Shown: positions 15,476 through 23,593 of the stretch, in pieces | Position numbering within the stretch: the first letter of the stretch is position 1 | Layout of the letters: each line of letters begins with the position of its first letter | Made by a program: the position numbers and the translations under genes | From: Actinomycetes bacterium | GTDB lineage: Bacteria; Actinomycetota; Acidimicrobiia; Acidimicrobiales; Aldehydirespiratoraceae | Length of the DNA: 37,651 nt | Assembly: GCA_024276355.1 (NCBI GenBank) | Contig: JAJRXJ010000014.1 | Coordinates: forward strand, 1-37,651 | Direction: 5' to 3' | The notes under the pieces: generated by a model | What the model was told of the DNA's origin: nothing | The model's input: only the letters and a program-made list of their open reading frames with translations | Database searches by the model: none

Positions 15476-16642
15476 ATGGCAAGTTTCAGAGAACTGCTGC
15501 AGCAGGCGAAGGCGAGCATTAAGGAAGTCGACCCCGGCGGAGGCGAAGACCTCATGGCCGAGGGTTGGACTCTCCTCGACGTGCGCGAGCCCGACGAATA
15601 CGAGCAGGGGGCCATCCCCGGTTCCATCCACATACCCCGAGGGCAGCTCGAATCGAACATCGAAGGTCGCATCCCTGATCGCTCAACGCCGATAGTGGTC
15701 ATGTGCGCCGGGGGAGTCAGGTCGGCGTTCGCCGTCCAGACGCTCGAACAGCTCGGCTACGAGAAGGCCGTCTCGATGGATGGCGGATTCAACAAGTGGA
15801 AAGACGAAGGACGCGAGTGGTCTCGACCCCGCACCCTGTCGCCGGACCAGCGCAACCGGTACCAGCGGCATCTCCTCGTGCCCGAGATCGGAGAGGAAGG
15901 TCAGATCAAGCTCCTCGACGCCAAGGTTCTGCTGCTCGGGGCGGGAGGTCTCGGTTCTCCCGCGGCGCTCTATCTGGCTGCTGCCGGCGTGGGCACACTC
16001 GGCATCATCGACATGGATGTGGTCGACGAGTCGAATCTGCAGCGTCAGATTCTCCACAACCTCGACCGGATCGGTGAGCGCAAGGTCGACTCGGCAAAAA
16101 AGACCCTCACCGCACTCAACCCCGATGTCGACGTGGTCACCTACGACATGCGTCTCGGCGCCGACAACATCCTCGACATTCTCCCCGGATACGACGTGGT
16201 GGTCGACGGGGCCGACAACTTCCCGAGCCGCTATCTGCTCAACGACGCGTCGGTGAAGCTCGGAATCCCGGTGGTTCATGGCTCGATCTTCCGTTTCGAG
16301 GGGCAAATCACCGTGTTCGACCCGAGAAACGGGCCGACCTACCGTGACATGTTGCCGGAGGCCCCACCACCGGAGTTCGCTCCCAGCTGCGCGGAGGCCG
16401 GGGTGCTGGGTGTGCTGCCGGGAATCGTGGGAAGCATCCAGGCGTTGGAGGCGATCAAGCTGATACTCGGAGTGGGTGAACCCCTGCGGGGCCGGCTCGT
16501 GGCCTTCGATGCCCTGGAAATGAGCTTCCGCGAGTTCAAGCTGGGAGTCGATCCCGACAACCAGGTCACCTGGCAGAACCGCGATCAGATAGAGATCGTG
16601 GAGCTCGACGGTCTGTGCATGCCGAGCTTCGTTCCGGCCTGA
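15476..16642 (+). CDS. Rhodanese-MoeB/ThiF fusion: sulfur-carrier adenylyltransferase/sulfurtransferase
   Basis: 388 residues. Residues 1-110 form a rhodanese domain (LLDVREPDEYEQGAIPGSIH) with persulfide cysteine Cys77 in MCAGGVRS. From about residue 120 comes an E1-like domain (RYQRHLLVPEIGEEGQ, GAGGLGS from 155, DxDxVDESNLQRQ type ATP site, Cys305 in PSCAEAGVLG). Such proteins adenylate the C-terminal Gly-Gly of a ubiquitin-like sulfur carrier (MoaD, ThiS, CysO) and load sulfur on it. The order is reversed compared with mycobacterial MoeZ, where rhodanese is C-terminal. The zinc CxxC seen in E. coli MoeB is absent (TYRDMLPEAPPP), as in MoeZ. Start: ATG 15476 after a -10 box; the upstream in-frame GTG/ATG region overlaps the sirtuin end. 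Confidence 0.92.
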   Translation: MASFRELLQQAKASIKEVDPGGGEDLMAEGWTLLDVREPDEYEQGAIPGSIHIPRGQLESNIEGRIPDRSTPIVVMCAGGVRSAFAVQTLEQLGYEKAVSMDGGFNKWKDEGREWSRPRTLSPDQRNRYQRHLLVPEIGEEGQIKLLDAKVLLLGAGGLGSPAALYLAAAGVGTLGIIDMDVVDESNLQRQILHNLDRIGERKVDSAKKTLTALNPDVDVVTYDMRLGADNILDILPGYDVVVDGADNFPSRYLLNDASVKLGIPVVHGSIFRFEGQITVFDPRNGPTYRDMLPEAPPPEFAPSCAEAGVLGVLPGIVGSIQALEAIKLILGVGEPLRGRLVAFDALEMSFREFKLGVDPDNQVTWQNRDQIEIVELDGLCMPSFVPA

Positions 16643-16748
16643 GGACCAGCGCCGACAGTCCCGGCCGATGCTCCGATAGCATCGTCTGCCGTCACCGCGC
16701 CCACCGGCACGGTTCCCTCGCTCTGGAGATCAGGTAATCAGAAGTCTT

Positions 16749-18065
16749 TTGGCAAGGGTCCGCGAACGCAGTCCGTTACCCGACGGAACCGCGCAGATCG
16801 CTGTGGGCCTGGTCGTTAACGGAATCACCACCTACGGCTTCCTGGTCGTTGCCCGTCGCGCGCTCGGCGACGAGACCTACGGCGGGTTGGCGGTGCTCTG
16901 GGGGCTTGTCTACATTCTCGGCCCCGGTTTGTTCCAGCCGCTCGAACAGGAGGTCGCACGAGCGACAGCCGACCGCGCCAGCCGGGGGCTCGGGAGTGCC
17001 CCGGTACTTCGACAGGCAGCCAAGATCGGTGCTGCCGGTTTCGCCGCGGTGTCGATCGGGATTCTCGTCGCGTGGCCCCTGGGGCTCAATGGCCTGCTTG
17101 ATCATCATCCCGGCCTGCTCGCCGCGCTGATCGCCGCGCTGGCGGCCTTTGCCGTGGCCGAACTCGTGCGCGGGGTCCTGTCGGGCCGCCACAGGTTCCG
17201 TCGCTACGGGGCGTATTTCGCGGTCGAGGGCAGTTCCCGTCTGTTGATGGCGCTGTTGTTCGCTCTGCTGGGTGTTGCTGCCGTGGGGGCATACGCGGCG
17301 GCCATGGCCGCCGCGTTCGTGTTCGCGGCGTGGGTGGGCGTCGGACGAACCCGTTCGTTCGTGAAGCCCGGGCCCCCCGCACCTCTCAGCGAACTTCGGC
17401 CGGCCCTGGGTCTCCTTCTGGCAACATCGCTGTCGGAGGCCTTCCTCCTCAACGTCGGACCGGTCGCCCTGGAAATTGTCGGCGACGACATCGGTGCCGA
17501 GGCACCGGGGGTGTTCCTCAACGGTCTGATCATCAGCCGGATACCGCTGTTCTTCTTCCAGGCAGTGAAAGCAGCGTTGCTGCCGAATCTGGCCTCTCTG
17601 GCCGGTCGGGGCGACCTGCGTGCATTCCGGGATCTCCAACTCCGCTTGGTTGGTGCCGTAACCGCGGTGGCCCTCACCTCGGTGGGAGTCATGGCGTGGC
17701 TCGGCCCATGGCTGGTGTCGAGCCTGTTCGGCGATCAACTCGGGTCACGCGACATGGCCCTGCTGTCGGCCAGCGGTGGAGGTCTGATGATCATGCTGTC
17801 GTTGGCCCTCGGGCTCGTGGCTCTCGACCACACCAGACTCGCGGTGGTGGGGTTCTTCGTGGGCGTGGCCGTGTTCCCGCTCGCATTGCTCAGCTCGTCT
17901 GACGCCTACCTCCGCGTGGAGATAGCGCTGGCGTCGTCGGTGGCCGCGGGGGCGATGGTCACCGCCGGATTGCTCAACGCCGAATACTCGGCTCACCGTC
18001 GGTCGGGTCGGCTCACGTCGGCCCAATCCGTGCCGACAGGTGAGGGCGATGCCTCTCAGCGCTAG
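16749..18065 (+). CDS. Wzx-like polysaccharide flippase (MOP superfamily)
   Basis: 438 residues with about twelve hydrophobic segments spread over the whole length and short basic loops, e.g. LVVNGITTYGFLVVARRALG at the start and FLNGLIISRIPLFFFQ in the second half. The pattern is that of the MOP/Wzx exporters that flip lipid-linked oligosaccharides. Likely start is the TTG at 16749, as no ATG or GTG gives a full first helix; the Shine-Dalgarno is weak. The C-terminal 25 residues are polar and probably cytoplasmic. It lies 12 bases upstream of rmlA, so it heads the rhamnose operon. Which glycan it moves is unknown. Confidence 0.8.
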   Translation: MARVRERSPLPDGTAQIAVGLVVNGITTYGFLVVARRALGDETYGGLAVLWGLVYILGPGLFQPLEQEVARATADRASRGLGSAPVLRQAAKIGAAGFAAVSIGILVAWPLGLNGLLDHHPGLLAALIAALAAFAVAELVRGVLSGRHRFRRYGAYFAVEGSSRLLMALLFALLGVAAVGAYAAAMAAAFVFAAWVGVGRTRSFVKPGPPAPLSELRPALGLLLATSLSEAFLLNVGPVALEIVGDDIGAEAPGVFLNGLIISRIPLFFFQAVKAALLPNLASLAGRGDLRAFRDLQLRLVGAVTAVALTSVGVMAWLGPWLVSSLFGDQLGSRDMALLSASGGGLMIMLSLALGLVALDHTRLAVVGFFVGVAVFPLALLSSSDAYLRVEIALASSVAAGAMVTAGLLNAEYSAHRRSGRLTSAQSVPTGEGDASQR

Positions 18066-18077
18066 GTTGCACCACAT

Positions 18078-19190
18078 ATGAAGGGCTTGATCCTAAGCGG
18101 AGGGGCCGGCACACGTCTGCGCCCCATCACCCACACCAGCGCGAAGCAACTCGTCCCGGTGGCCAACAAACCGATCCTGTTCTACGGAATCGAAGACATG
18201 GCCGAGGCCGGCATCACCGAAATCGGCATCGTGATCGCTCCCACCACCGGCGACGAGATCCGTGAGGCTGTCGGCGACGGATCACAGTTCGGCGTGAGCA
18301 TCACCTGGATCCCGCAGGACGAGCCACTCGGACTCGCCCACTGCGTGTTGATCGCCAGCGAGTTCCTCGGAGACGAGGAGTTCGTGATGTACCTCGGCGA
18401 CAACATGCTCGAGCAAGGACTCTCCGGTTTCGTCAAACGATTCCAGCAGAGCCGATCCGACACGATGGCCCTCGCTCTCGATGGACCACAACTCGACCGC
18501 CCCTCGGCGCAGATCCTGCTGGCCGAGGTCGACAACCCCTCGGCATTCGGGGTGGCCGAAATCGGGCCCGACGACGAGGTCGTGCAGCTCGTCGAGAAGC
18601 CGGAGGTGCCCCCGTCGAACCTGGCGTTGGTCGGCATCTACCTGTTCGACTCGTCGATACACGACGCCGTCTCGGCCATCGAACCGTCGCCCAGAGGCGA
18701 ACTCGAGATCACCGATGCCATCCAATGGTTGATCGACTCGGGTCGTCGCGTGTGCCACGAGGTCCTCGATGGTTGGTGGATCGACACCGGCAAGAAGGAT
18801 CCGTTGCTGGAGTGCAACCGTCTGGTGCTCGACACCCTCAAGCTCGTCGTCGACGGTGAGATCGACGAGAAGTCTCGGGTGGAGGGACGCGTCGTGATCG
18901 AGTCCGGAGCCAAGCTGGTCAATTCCACGGTGAGGGGTCCGGCCGTGATCGGTGCCGGTTCGCTCATAACCGACAGCCACATCGGCCCCTACAGCTCCAT
19001 TGCGGTCGACTGCGTCATCGCCGGCAGCGAGATCGACAACTCGGTGATCCTGCGACGGGCCACCATCACAAACATTCCCCGCCTCACCGACTCGCTCGTC
19101 GGACGCGACACCGTCATTGTCCGGGGCGACACGCGGCCACGCGCCACTCGGGTGATGATCGGCGATCATTGCAACATCGAGATCGAGTGA
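18078..19190 (+). CDS. rmlA: Glucose-1-phosphate thymidylyltransferase, long form
   Basis: 370 residues. It makes dTDP-glucose from dTTP and glucose-1-phosphate, the first step to dTDP-rhamnose. The N-terminal nucleotidyltransferase domain shows LSGGAGTRLRPIT and KQLVPVANKPILFYG; later come QDEPLGLAH, YLGDNML and DGWWIDTGKKDPLLE. From about residue 255 there are left-handed beta-helix hexapeptide-like repeats (VVIESGAKLVNSTVRGPAVI). This longer architecture (like StrD of streptomycin clusters) differs from the 290-residue RmlA of enterobacteria and often lacks the same feedback site. Start ATG 18078. The rmlA-rmlC-rmlB-rmlD order with tight spacing forms one operon. Confidence 0.94.
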   Translation: MKGLILSGGAGTRLRPITHTSAKQLVPVANKPILFYGIEDMAEAGITEIGIVIAPTTGDEIREAVGDGSQFGVSITWIPQDEPLGLAHCVLIASEFLGDEEFVMYLGDNMLEQGLSGFVKRFQQSRSDTMALALDGPQLDRPSAQILLAEVDNPSAFGVAEIGPDDEVVQLVEKPEVPPSNLALVGIYLFDSSIHDAVSAIEPSPRGELEITDAIQWLIDSGRRVCHEVLDGWWIDTGKKDPLLECNRLVLDTLKLVVDGEIDEKSRVEGRVVIESGAKLVNSTVRGPAVIGAGSLITDSHIGPYSSIAVDCVIAGSEIDNSVILRRATITNIPRLTDSLVGRDTVIVRGDTRPRATRVMIGDHCNIEIE

Positions 19191-19218
19191 TCTCGACCAC
19201 CTCGACCGGAGTACCAGC

Positions 19219-19788
19219 ATGGCCTTAGTCACCCCACTCGACGAGATCGACGGCGTCTACATCGTCGAGCCCGAGGTCCACACCGATGAGCGGGGGATCT
19301 TCGTCGAGACCTACCGTCGATCGTGGTTCCCCGGACAGCGGGAGATGATCCAGGGCAACCGCGGCGACCGCACCGCCGGTTCGATCGTGGGGCTTCACTA
19401 CCACCTGCATCAGAGCGACTACTGGTATGTGCCCTACGGCTCGCTGCGTGTGGTCCTTCACGACCTGCGCGAGGGATCTCCCACCGACGGCGCAACATGG
19501 TCGACCGATCTGGGCACACAGGCAGACGGAACCCATCGCCACACCGGCATCTACATTCCGCCGGGCCTGGCCCACGGGTTTGCCGCACTCTCCGACTGCA
19601 CCATCACCTATCTGGTCGATGGTTACTACAATCCGGCCGATGAACTGGGGGTCGCGTGGAACGACCCGGAGATCGCAGCCGATTGGGGCATCGAGTCGCC
19701 GATCCTGTCGGCGCGCGACTCGGCAAACCCGACCCGGGCCAACCTGCCGGTCGACCGACGTCCACATGCTTCGCTTCGAACCACCTAG
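19219..19788 (+). CDS. rmlC: dTDP-4-dehydrorhamnose 3,5-epimerase family protein (variant active site)
   Basis: 189 residues, cupin fold. TDERGIFVETYRRSWFP, GLHYHLH with base His60, VVLHDLREGSPTDG, IPPGLAHGFAALSD and WNDPEIAADW follow the RmlC layout. The catalytic lysine normally found a few residues after the histidine (Q-x-K-L-V) is not there: the segment reads HQSDYWYV and has Asp67 at the aligned place, with a loop about three residues shorter. The protein may still epimerise (position in the rml operon argues so) or be a C3- or C5-only epimerase. Start ATG 19219, 28 bases after rmlA. Its stop overlaps the Shine-Dalgarno of rmlB. Confidence 0.88.
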   Translation: MALVTPLDEIDGVYIVEPEVHTDERGIFVETYRRSWFPGQREMIQGNRGDRTAGSIVGLHYHLHQSDYWYVPYGSLRVVLHDLREGSPTDGATWSTDLGTQADGTHRHTGIYIPPGLAHGFAALSDCTITYLVDGYYNPADELGVAWNDPEIAADWGIESPILSARDSANPTRANLPVDRRPHASLRTT

Positions 19789-19796
19789 GAGAAACG

Positions 19797-20753
19797 GTGA
19801 AACTGTTCATTACCGGTGCCGCCGGATTCATCGGCAGCAACTACCTCCGACACATCCTCGATCATTCCGACGACACCGCAGTGGTGTTCGATGCCCTGAC
19901 CTATGCGGGCAACATGGCCAGCATCGAAGATGTGCTCGGGCCGAGGGCCTCGTTCGTACACGGCGACATAACCGATCGTGATGCGGTCACGGCCGCCATG
20001 GAGGGGTGCGACGCCGTGGTCCACTTCGCAGCCGAGTCCCATGTCGACCGTTCGATACTGGGTCCTGACGCCTTCGTACACACCAACTGCGACGGCACCA
20101 ACGTCATGTGCGATGTGGCCAATCGGCTCGGGGTTGAGAAGTTCGTCCACGTGTCAACTGATGAGGTCTACGGATCCGTCGAGCAGGGTTCGTCGGTGGA
20201 AACCGACCCGCTCGACCCGAGATCGCCCTATTCGGCATCGAAGGCCGGGTCGGATCTGATCGCGCTCAGCTACCACTCCACCTATGGCATGCCCATCGTG
20301 GTCACCCGGGCATCCAACAACTACGGCCCGTACCAATTCCCGGAGAAGGTGATTCCGCTGTTCACCAGCAACCTTCTCGACGGCCTCAGCGTTCCTCTCT
20401 ACGGCGACGGACTCAACGTCCGCGATTGGCTCCATGTCGAGGACCACTGCTCAGGGATCGACGTGGTTCTGCGTCGGGGCGATCCGGGAGAGATCTACAA
20501 CATCGGAGGCGGAAACGAGATCACCAATCGTGAGCTCACCGATCGACTCATAGAACTGTGCGGGCGCGACGAATCAGCGATCGACTACGTGGACGACCGG
20601 TTGGGCCACGACCGCCGCTACTCAATCGACTGCACCAAGCTGCGATCACTCGGATGGGACACCAGCCACGACTTCGGGGATGGCCTCGAGCAGACCGTGG
20701 CCTGGTACCGCAACAACCGGAGCTGGTGGGAGCCGCTGAAGGCCGCGTCGTGA
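19797..20753 (+). CDS. rmlB: dTDP-glucose 4,6-dehydratase
   Basis: 318 residues, short-chain dehydrogenase fold. NAD-binding GAAGFIGSNY, FAAESHVDRS, the catalytic Thr121-Asp122-Glu123 in STDEVYG, Tyr145 and Lys149 in YSASKAG, and RASNNYGPYQFPEK are all present and identical to functional RmlB. It converts dTDP-glucose to the 4-keto-6-deoxy sugar. Start: GTG 19797, six bases after AGGAG; the frame is open back to 19656 inside rmlC. Its TGA overlaps the rmlD GTG by four bases, so the two are translationally coupled. Confidence 0.95.
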   Translation: MKLFITGAAGFIGSNYLRHILDHSDDTAVVFDALTYAGNMASIEDVLGPRASFVHGDITDRDAVTAAMEGCDAVVHFAAESHVDRSILGPDAFVHTNCDGTNVMCDVANRLGVEKFVHVSTDEVYGSVEQGSSVETDPLDPRSPYSASKAGSDLIALSYHSTYGMPIVVTRASNNYGPYQFPEKVIPLFTSNLLDGLSVPLYGDGLNVRDWLHVEDHCSGIDVVLRRGDPGEIYNIGGGNEITNRELTDRLIELCGRDESAIDYVDDRLGHDRRYSIDCTKLRSLGWDTSHDFGDGLEQTVAWYRNNRSWWEPLKAAS

Positions 20754-21586
20754 GGATCCTGGTCACGGGGGCGAGAGGGCAACTCGGCACCGAGCTGGTG
20801 CCGCTGCTCGATCCCCACGAGGTGGTGGCCGTGGATCTGGCCGAACTGGACATCACCGATCGGGCCATGGTGCTCGGCGCGATGACCGAGCTCGGTCCCG
20901 ACATCGTTGTGAACTGTGCGGCAATGACCGCAGTCGACGCCTGTGAAAGCAACGTCGACACCGCGTTCGCGGTCAACGCGATGGCTGTCAGGAACCTCGC
21001 GGAAGGGTGCCGGGCGGCCGGTGCCCATCTGGCCACGATCTCCACCGACTACGTTTTCGACGGCACCAAGGAGTCTCCCTACAACGAATGGGACTCCCCG
21101 TGCCCGAAGTCGGTCTACGGCCGCTCGAAGCTTGCCGGTGAACTCGAGGCGGGAGGTGAGGCCACCATTGTGCGCACGGCATGGCTGTGCGGCGAACATG
21201 GCCCGAACATGGTCAAGACGATTCTGCGGCTTCTGGGCGAACACGATGTGTTGTCGTTCGTCGACGATCAACGCGGCCACCCCACCTTCGCGTCGGATCT
21301 CGCCCCCGTGCTGCGGCGCCTGGCTGTCGAACGTCGACCGGGAATCTTCCATGTCACCAACCAGGGTGCGGTGAGTTGGCATGAGTTCGCACGGGAGGTC
21401 GCCAAGGCGGTGGGAGCCGACCCCGAGCGTGTGAGGCCGTGTGCCACGGCCGACCTTCAGCCGCCCCGTCCGGCTCCGCGGCCGGCCAACTCGGTGCTCG
21501 ACAACATGGCGATGCGCCTGGCCGGGCTGCCGACCACGCGTGACTTCCGCGAGCCGCTGGCCGAGTTGGTGGCGAGGCTCACCTAG
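20750..21586 (+). CDS. rmlD: dTDP-4-dehydrorhamnose reductase
   Basis: 278 residues. NADPH-dependent last step to dTDP-L-rhamnose. The dinucleotide motif GARGQLGTEL, NCAAMTAVDACE, STDYVFDGTK, Tyr123/Lys127 in YGRSKLAGE and RTAWLCGEHG are the family blocks. Start: GTG 20750 within the GTGA overlap with rmlB; the longer frame from 20558 lies inside rmlB. The stop TAG overlaps tail-to-tail with the stop of the convergent membrane protein gene in the shared bases CTAG. Confidence 0.94.
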   Translation: MRILVTGARGQLGTELVPLLDPHEVVAVDLAELDITDRAMVLGAMTELGPDIVVNCAAMTAVDACESNVDTAFAVNAMAVRNLAEGCRAAGAHLATISTDYVFDGTKESPYNEWDSPCPKSVYGRSKLAGELEAGGEATIVRTAWLCGEHGPNMVKTILRLLGEHDVLSFVDDQRGHPTFASDLAPVLRRLAVERRPGIFHVTNQGAVSWHEFAREVAKAVGADPERVRPCATADLQPPRPAPRPANSVLDNMAMRLAGLPTTRDFREPLAELVARLT

Positions 21587-22485
21587 CGAACCGGTCGGTC
21601 GGACTCCGGCCGTCGACCGGAGACCGACAGCCAAAGTGCCACCCCCGCCAGGAAGACAAGCCAGACGAGCCGGTCGACGGAGGCCATGAGGACCCCGGTG
21701 TTGAACGGGATGCCGATGAGAGGGCTCAGAGCGGCCACCAGGAACTCCCTGAGCCCGAGACCACCCGGGAGAAACCCGACCGCCACGGTGACGGCCCCGG
21801 CAACCGACAGGGCCAGAGCCTGGCTCAGGCCGATGTGTTGGCCGAGCGCCTCGCCGGCCAGCCAGAGGCGCAGAGCGCTGGTGGCCAGCCAACCGAACTC
21901 GACCGCCACGATCGATGATGCAAGTCGGGCCCGACCCACGGATGGGGCCGCCGACCTGAACATCATGATCACCCCGACACCCACGGTGAGGCCGGCGACG
22001 CTGACGACCGCGCCGGTTACGGGGGATCCGGCCACCGCGATCGCGCCTCCACCGACCGTGCCGGTGATGGCCAGCCAGGCCAATCCTGGGATGGCGCCTG
22101 AGGAGATCGCGTCGCGATAGCTGGCACCGTCCTCGGACAACGACCGGACAGTCACCAGCATCGACCCCGGCAGCGGCAGGAGGTTCGCGATGGCGGCAGC
22201 CCCGGCCACCCTCATGGCGCGGCCACGGGTGGGACTTTGTGAGTTGATGCGGGCGGCAATGTCGAACTCTGCGGCCTTGAGCAGCAGGCTGATGGGTGCG
22301 GCCACCACAAGCGAGGCCACGAGCGGAAGGAATGCCAGGCTGGATACGGGGATGTTGGCCGTCGACCATGCCCATGCGGCCATCGCTGCCACCGCCAGCG
22401 CGGCCAGGACGGTGAGGGCCATCTGGCGGCGCGGGGCGAGAGGAGTGGCTCTGCGCTCGAGGAGCCGCCGGACGGTGCTGATCAT
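21583..22485 (-). CDS. Integral membrane protein, lysylphosphatidylglycerol synthase TM-region-like
   Basis: 300 residues with seven to eight hydrophobic segments. The C-terminal part GFLPGGLGLREFLVAALSPL, followed by a helix ending in LVWLVFLAGVALWLSV, matches the pattern of the UPF0104/LPG-synthase transmembrane family (PF03706 type); the mid part LLPLPGSML is also typical. No soluble transferase domain is attached. Such stand-alone proteins are found in glycan and lipid gene clusters and may handle lipid-linked intermediates; the exact role is unknown. Start: ATG 22485 with TATCGT eight bases upstream; the longer frame to 22869 lies antisense to the neighbour. Divergent from the DUF354 gene. 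Confidence 0.75.
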   Translation of the reverse strand: MISTVRRLLERRATPLAPRRQMALTVLAALAVAAMAAWAWSTANIPVSSLAFLPLVASLVVAAPISLLLKAAEFDIAARINSQSPTRGRAMRVAGAAAIANLLPLPGSMLVTVRSLSEDGASYRDAISSGAIPGLAWLAITGTVGGGAIAVAGSPVTGAVVSVAGLTVGVGVIMMFRSAAPSVGRARLASSIVAVEFGWLATSALRLWLAGEALGQHIGLSQALALSVAGAVTVAVGFLPGGLGLREFLVAALSPLIGIPFNTGVLMASVDRLVWLVFLAGVALWLSVSGRRPESDRPVR

Positions 22486-22493
22486 CGTCGACG

Positions 22494-22541
22494 ACGATAG
22501 ATCGACCCGGTATGGGATGCGGTCATCCACGCCGATACGGT
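22494..22541. promoter_or_regulatory. Face-to-back -10 boxes in a 64-base divergent region
   Basis: Minus side: TATCGT (22499-22494) eight bases before the ATG at 22485. Plus side: TACGGT (22536-22541) eight bases before the ATG at 22550. Both genes lack a Shine-Dalgarno, so both transcripts are probably leaderless or nearly so. No clear -35 boxes. Confidence 0.35.
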
Positions 22542-22549
22542 CGCACGGC

Positions 22550-23593
22550 ATGAAGGTATTGATCGACGCCGTCCACCCCGCGGATGTGTGGACTCTCGGC
22601 GCCGTCGAGGACCGACTGCTGGCCGAGGGAGCCGACACTCTCTGGCTGTCGCGCCCGGGGAAGGATTCGGTCGTGGAGTTGATCGAGGCCCGGGGTCGAC
22701 CCCACGTACCGGCATCCAGCGCCGGCACCACGATGTTCGGCTTGGCCAAGGAGTTGCTGGTTCGTGATCGCAACGCGCTGCGTACGACACGACGCTTTCG
22801 GCCCGACCTCATCCTCACAAGATCACCTGCGGGTGTCCACGCCGGACGGCTCACACGAACGCCGGTCATCTACGACACCGACGACGGCCACGTCGCGGGA
22901 CTGCTCTTCTGGGTGGCGGGACCGTTCGCGAACCTGATCGCCAGCCCCACCGCAACCGAGCGCAGCTACGGCAGGAAGCACCGCCGCTACCGCGGCTACA
23001 AGGAACTCTTCTACCTCCATCCGGATCGGTTCACCCCCGATCCCGGCGTGCGTGGGGAAATCGGGTTGGTTGACGATGAGCGGTTGTTCGTACTCCGTCT
23101 CACCGCCTTCACCGCCAGTCACGACGTGAGCGAGGCCGGTATGAGTCGAGCCCAGATCGATCGGATCCTGGCGATGATGACCCCGCTCGGGCGTGTGGTC
23201 ATCTCCTCGGAGTCCGTCCTGCCACCCGATCTGGCCGGGATGCGAATCACCACACCACCGGAGCGGTTCCATCATGTCCTGGCGGCCGCCGACCTCGTGG
23301 TGGGCGACAGCCAGACGGTCTGCTCCGAGGCGGGGGTGATCGGCACCCCTTCGATTCGCTACAACACATGGGCCGGGCGACACCCGTATCAGGTGGAACT
23401 CGAGGAGAAATGGGGTCTCACCAGAGCGTTCCCACTCACCGACGAAGACGGGTTCTTCTCAGCGGTTGAGAGTTCGCTGGCTGATCTCGACGGCCTTCAC
23501 GAACGTCAGGCTGATGGTCGCCGTCGAATGCTCGAGTGGTGTGGTGATCCGGTCGATGACCTGATGACCTGGATCGCCGAACTCACACGCTGA
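22550..23593 (+). CDS. DUF354-family glycosyltransferase-like protein
   Basis: 347 residues, GT-B-like layout. The start MKVLIDAVHPADVWTLGAVE, LTRSPAGVHAGRLTRTPVIY, DTDDGHVAGLL and the donor-site-like stretch ADLVVGDSQTVCSEAGVIGT followed by PSIRYN fit the DUF354 family, which resembles UDP-GlcNAc 2-epimerase and MurG-type folds and is common in archaeal and bacterial surface-glycan clusters. Its substrate is not known. Start ATG 22550, in frame with a longer open stretch from 22190 that lies antisense to the neighbour. Its last eleven bases overlap the end of the convergent amidase gene. Confidence 0.78.
   Translation: MKVLIDAVHPADVWTLGAVEDRLLAEGADTLWLSRPGKDSVVELIEARGRPHVPASSAGTTMFGLAKELLVRDRNALRTTRRFRPDLILTRSPAGVHAGRLTRTPVIYDTDDGHVAGLLFWVAGPFANLIASPTATERSYGRKHRRYRGYKELFYLHPDRFTPDPGVRGEIGLVDDERLFVLRLTAFTASHDVSEAGMSRAQIDRILAMMTPLGRVVISSESVLPPDLAGMRITTPPERFHHVLAAADLVVGDSQTVCSEAGVIGTPSIRYNTWAGRHPYQVELEEKWGLTRAFPLTDEDGFFSAVESSLADLDGLHERQADGRRRMLEWCGDPVDDLMTWIAELTR

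Noticed and set aside
21583-21586. CTAG tail-to-tail overlap of rmlD and the membrane protein gene
   Set aside because: Shared stop codons between convergent genes are common in compact genomes and need no special explanation.
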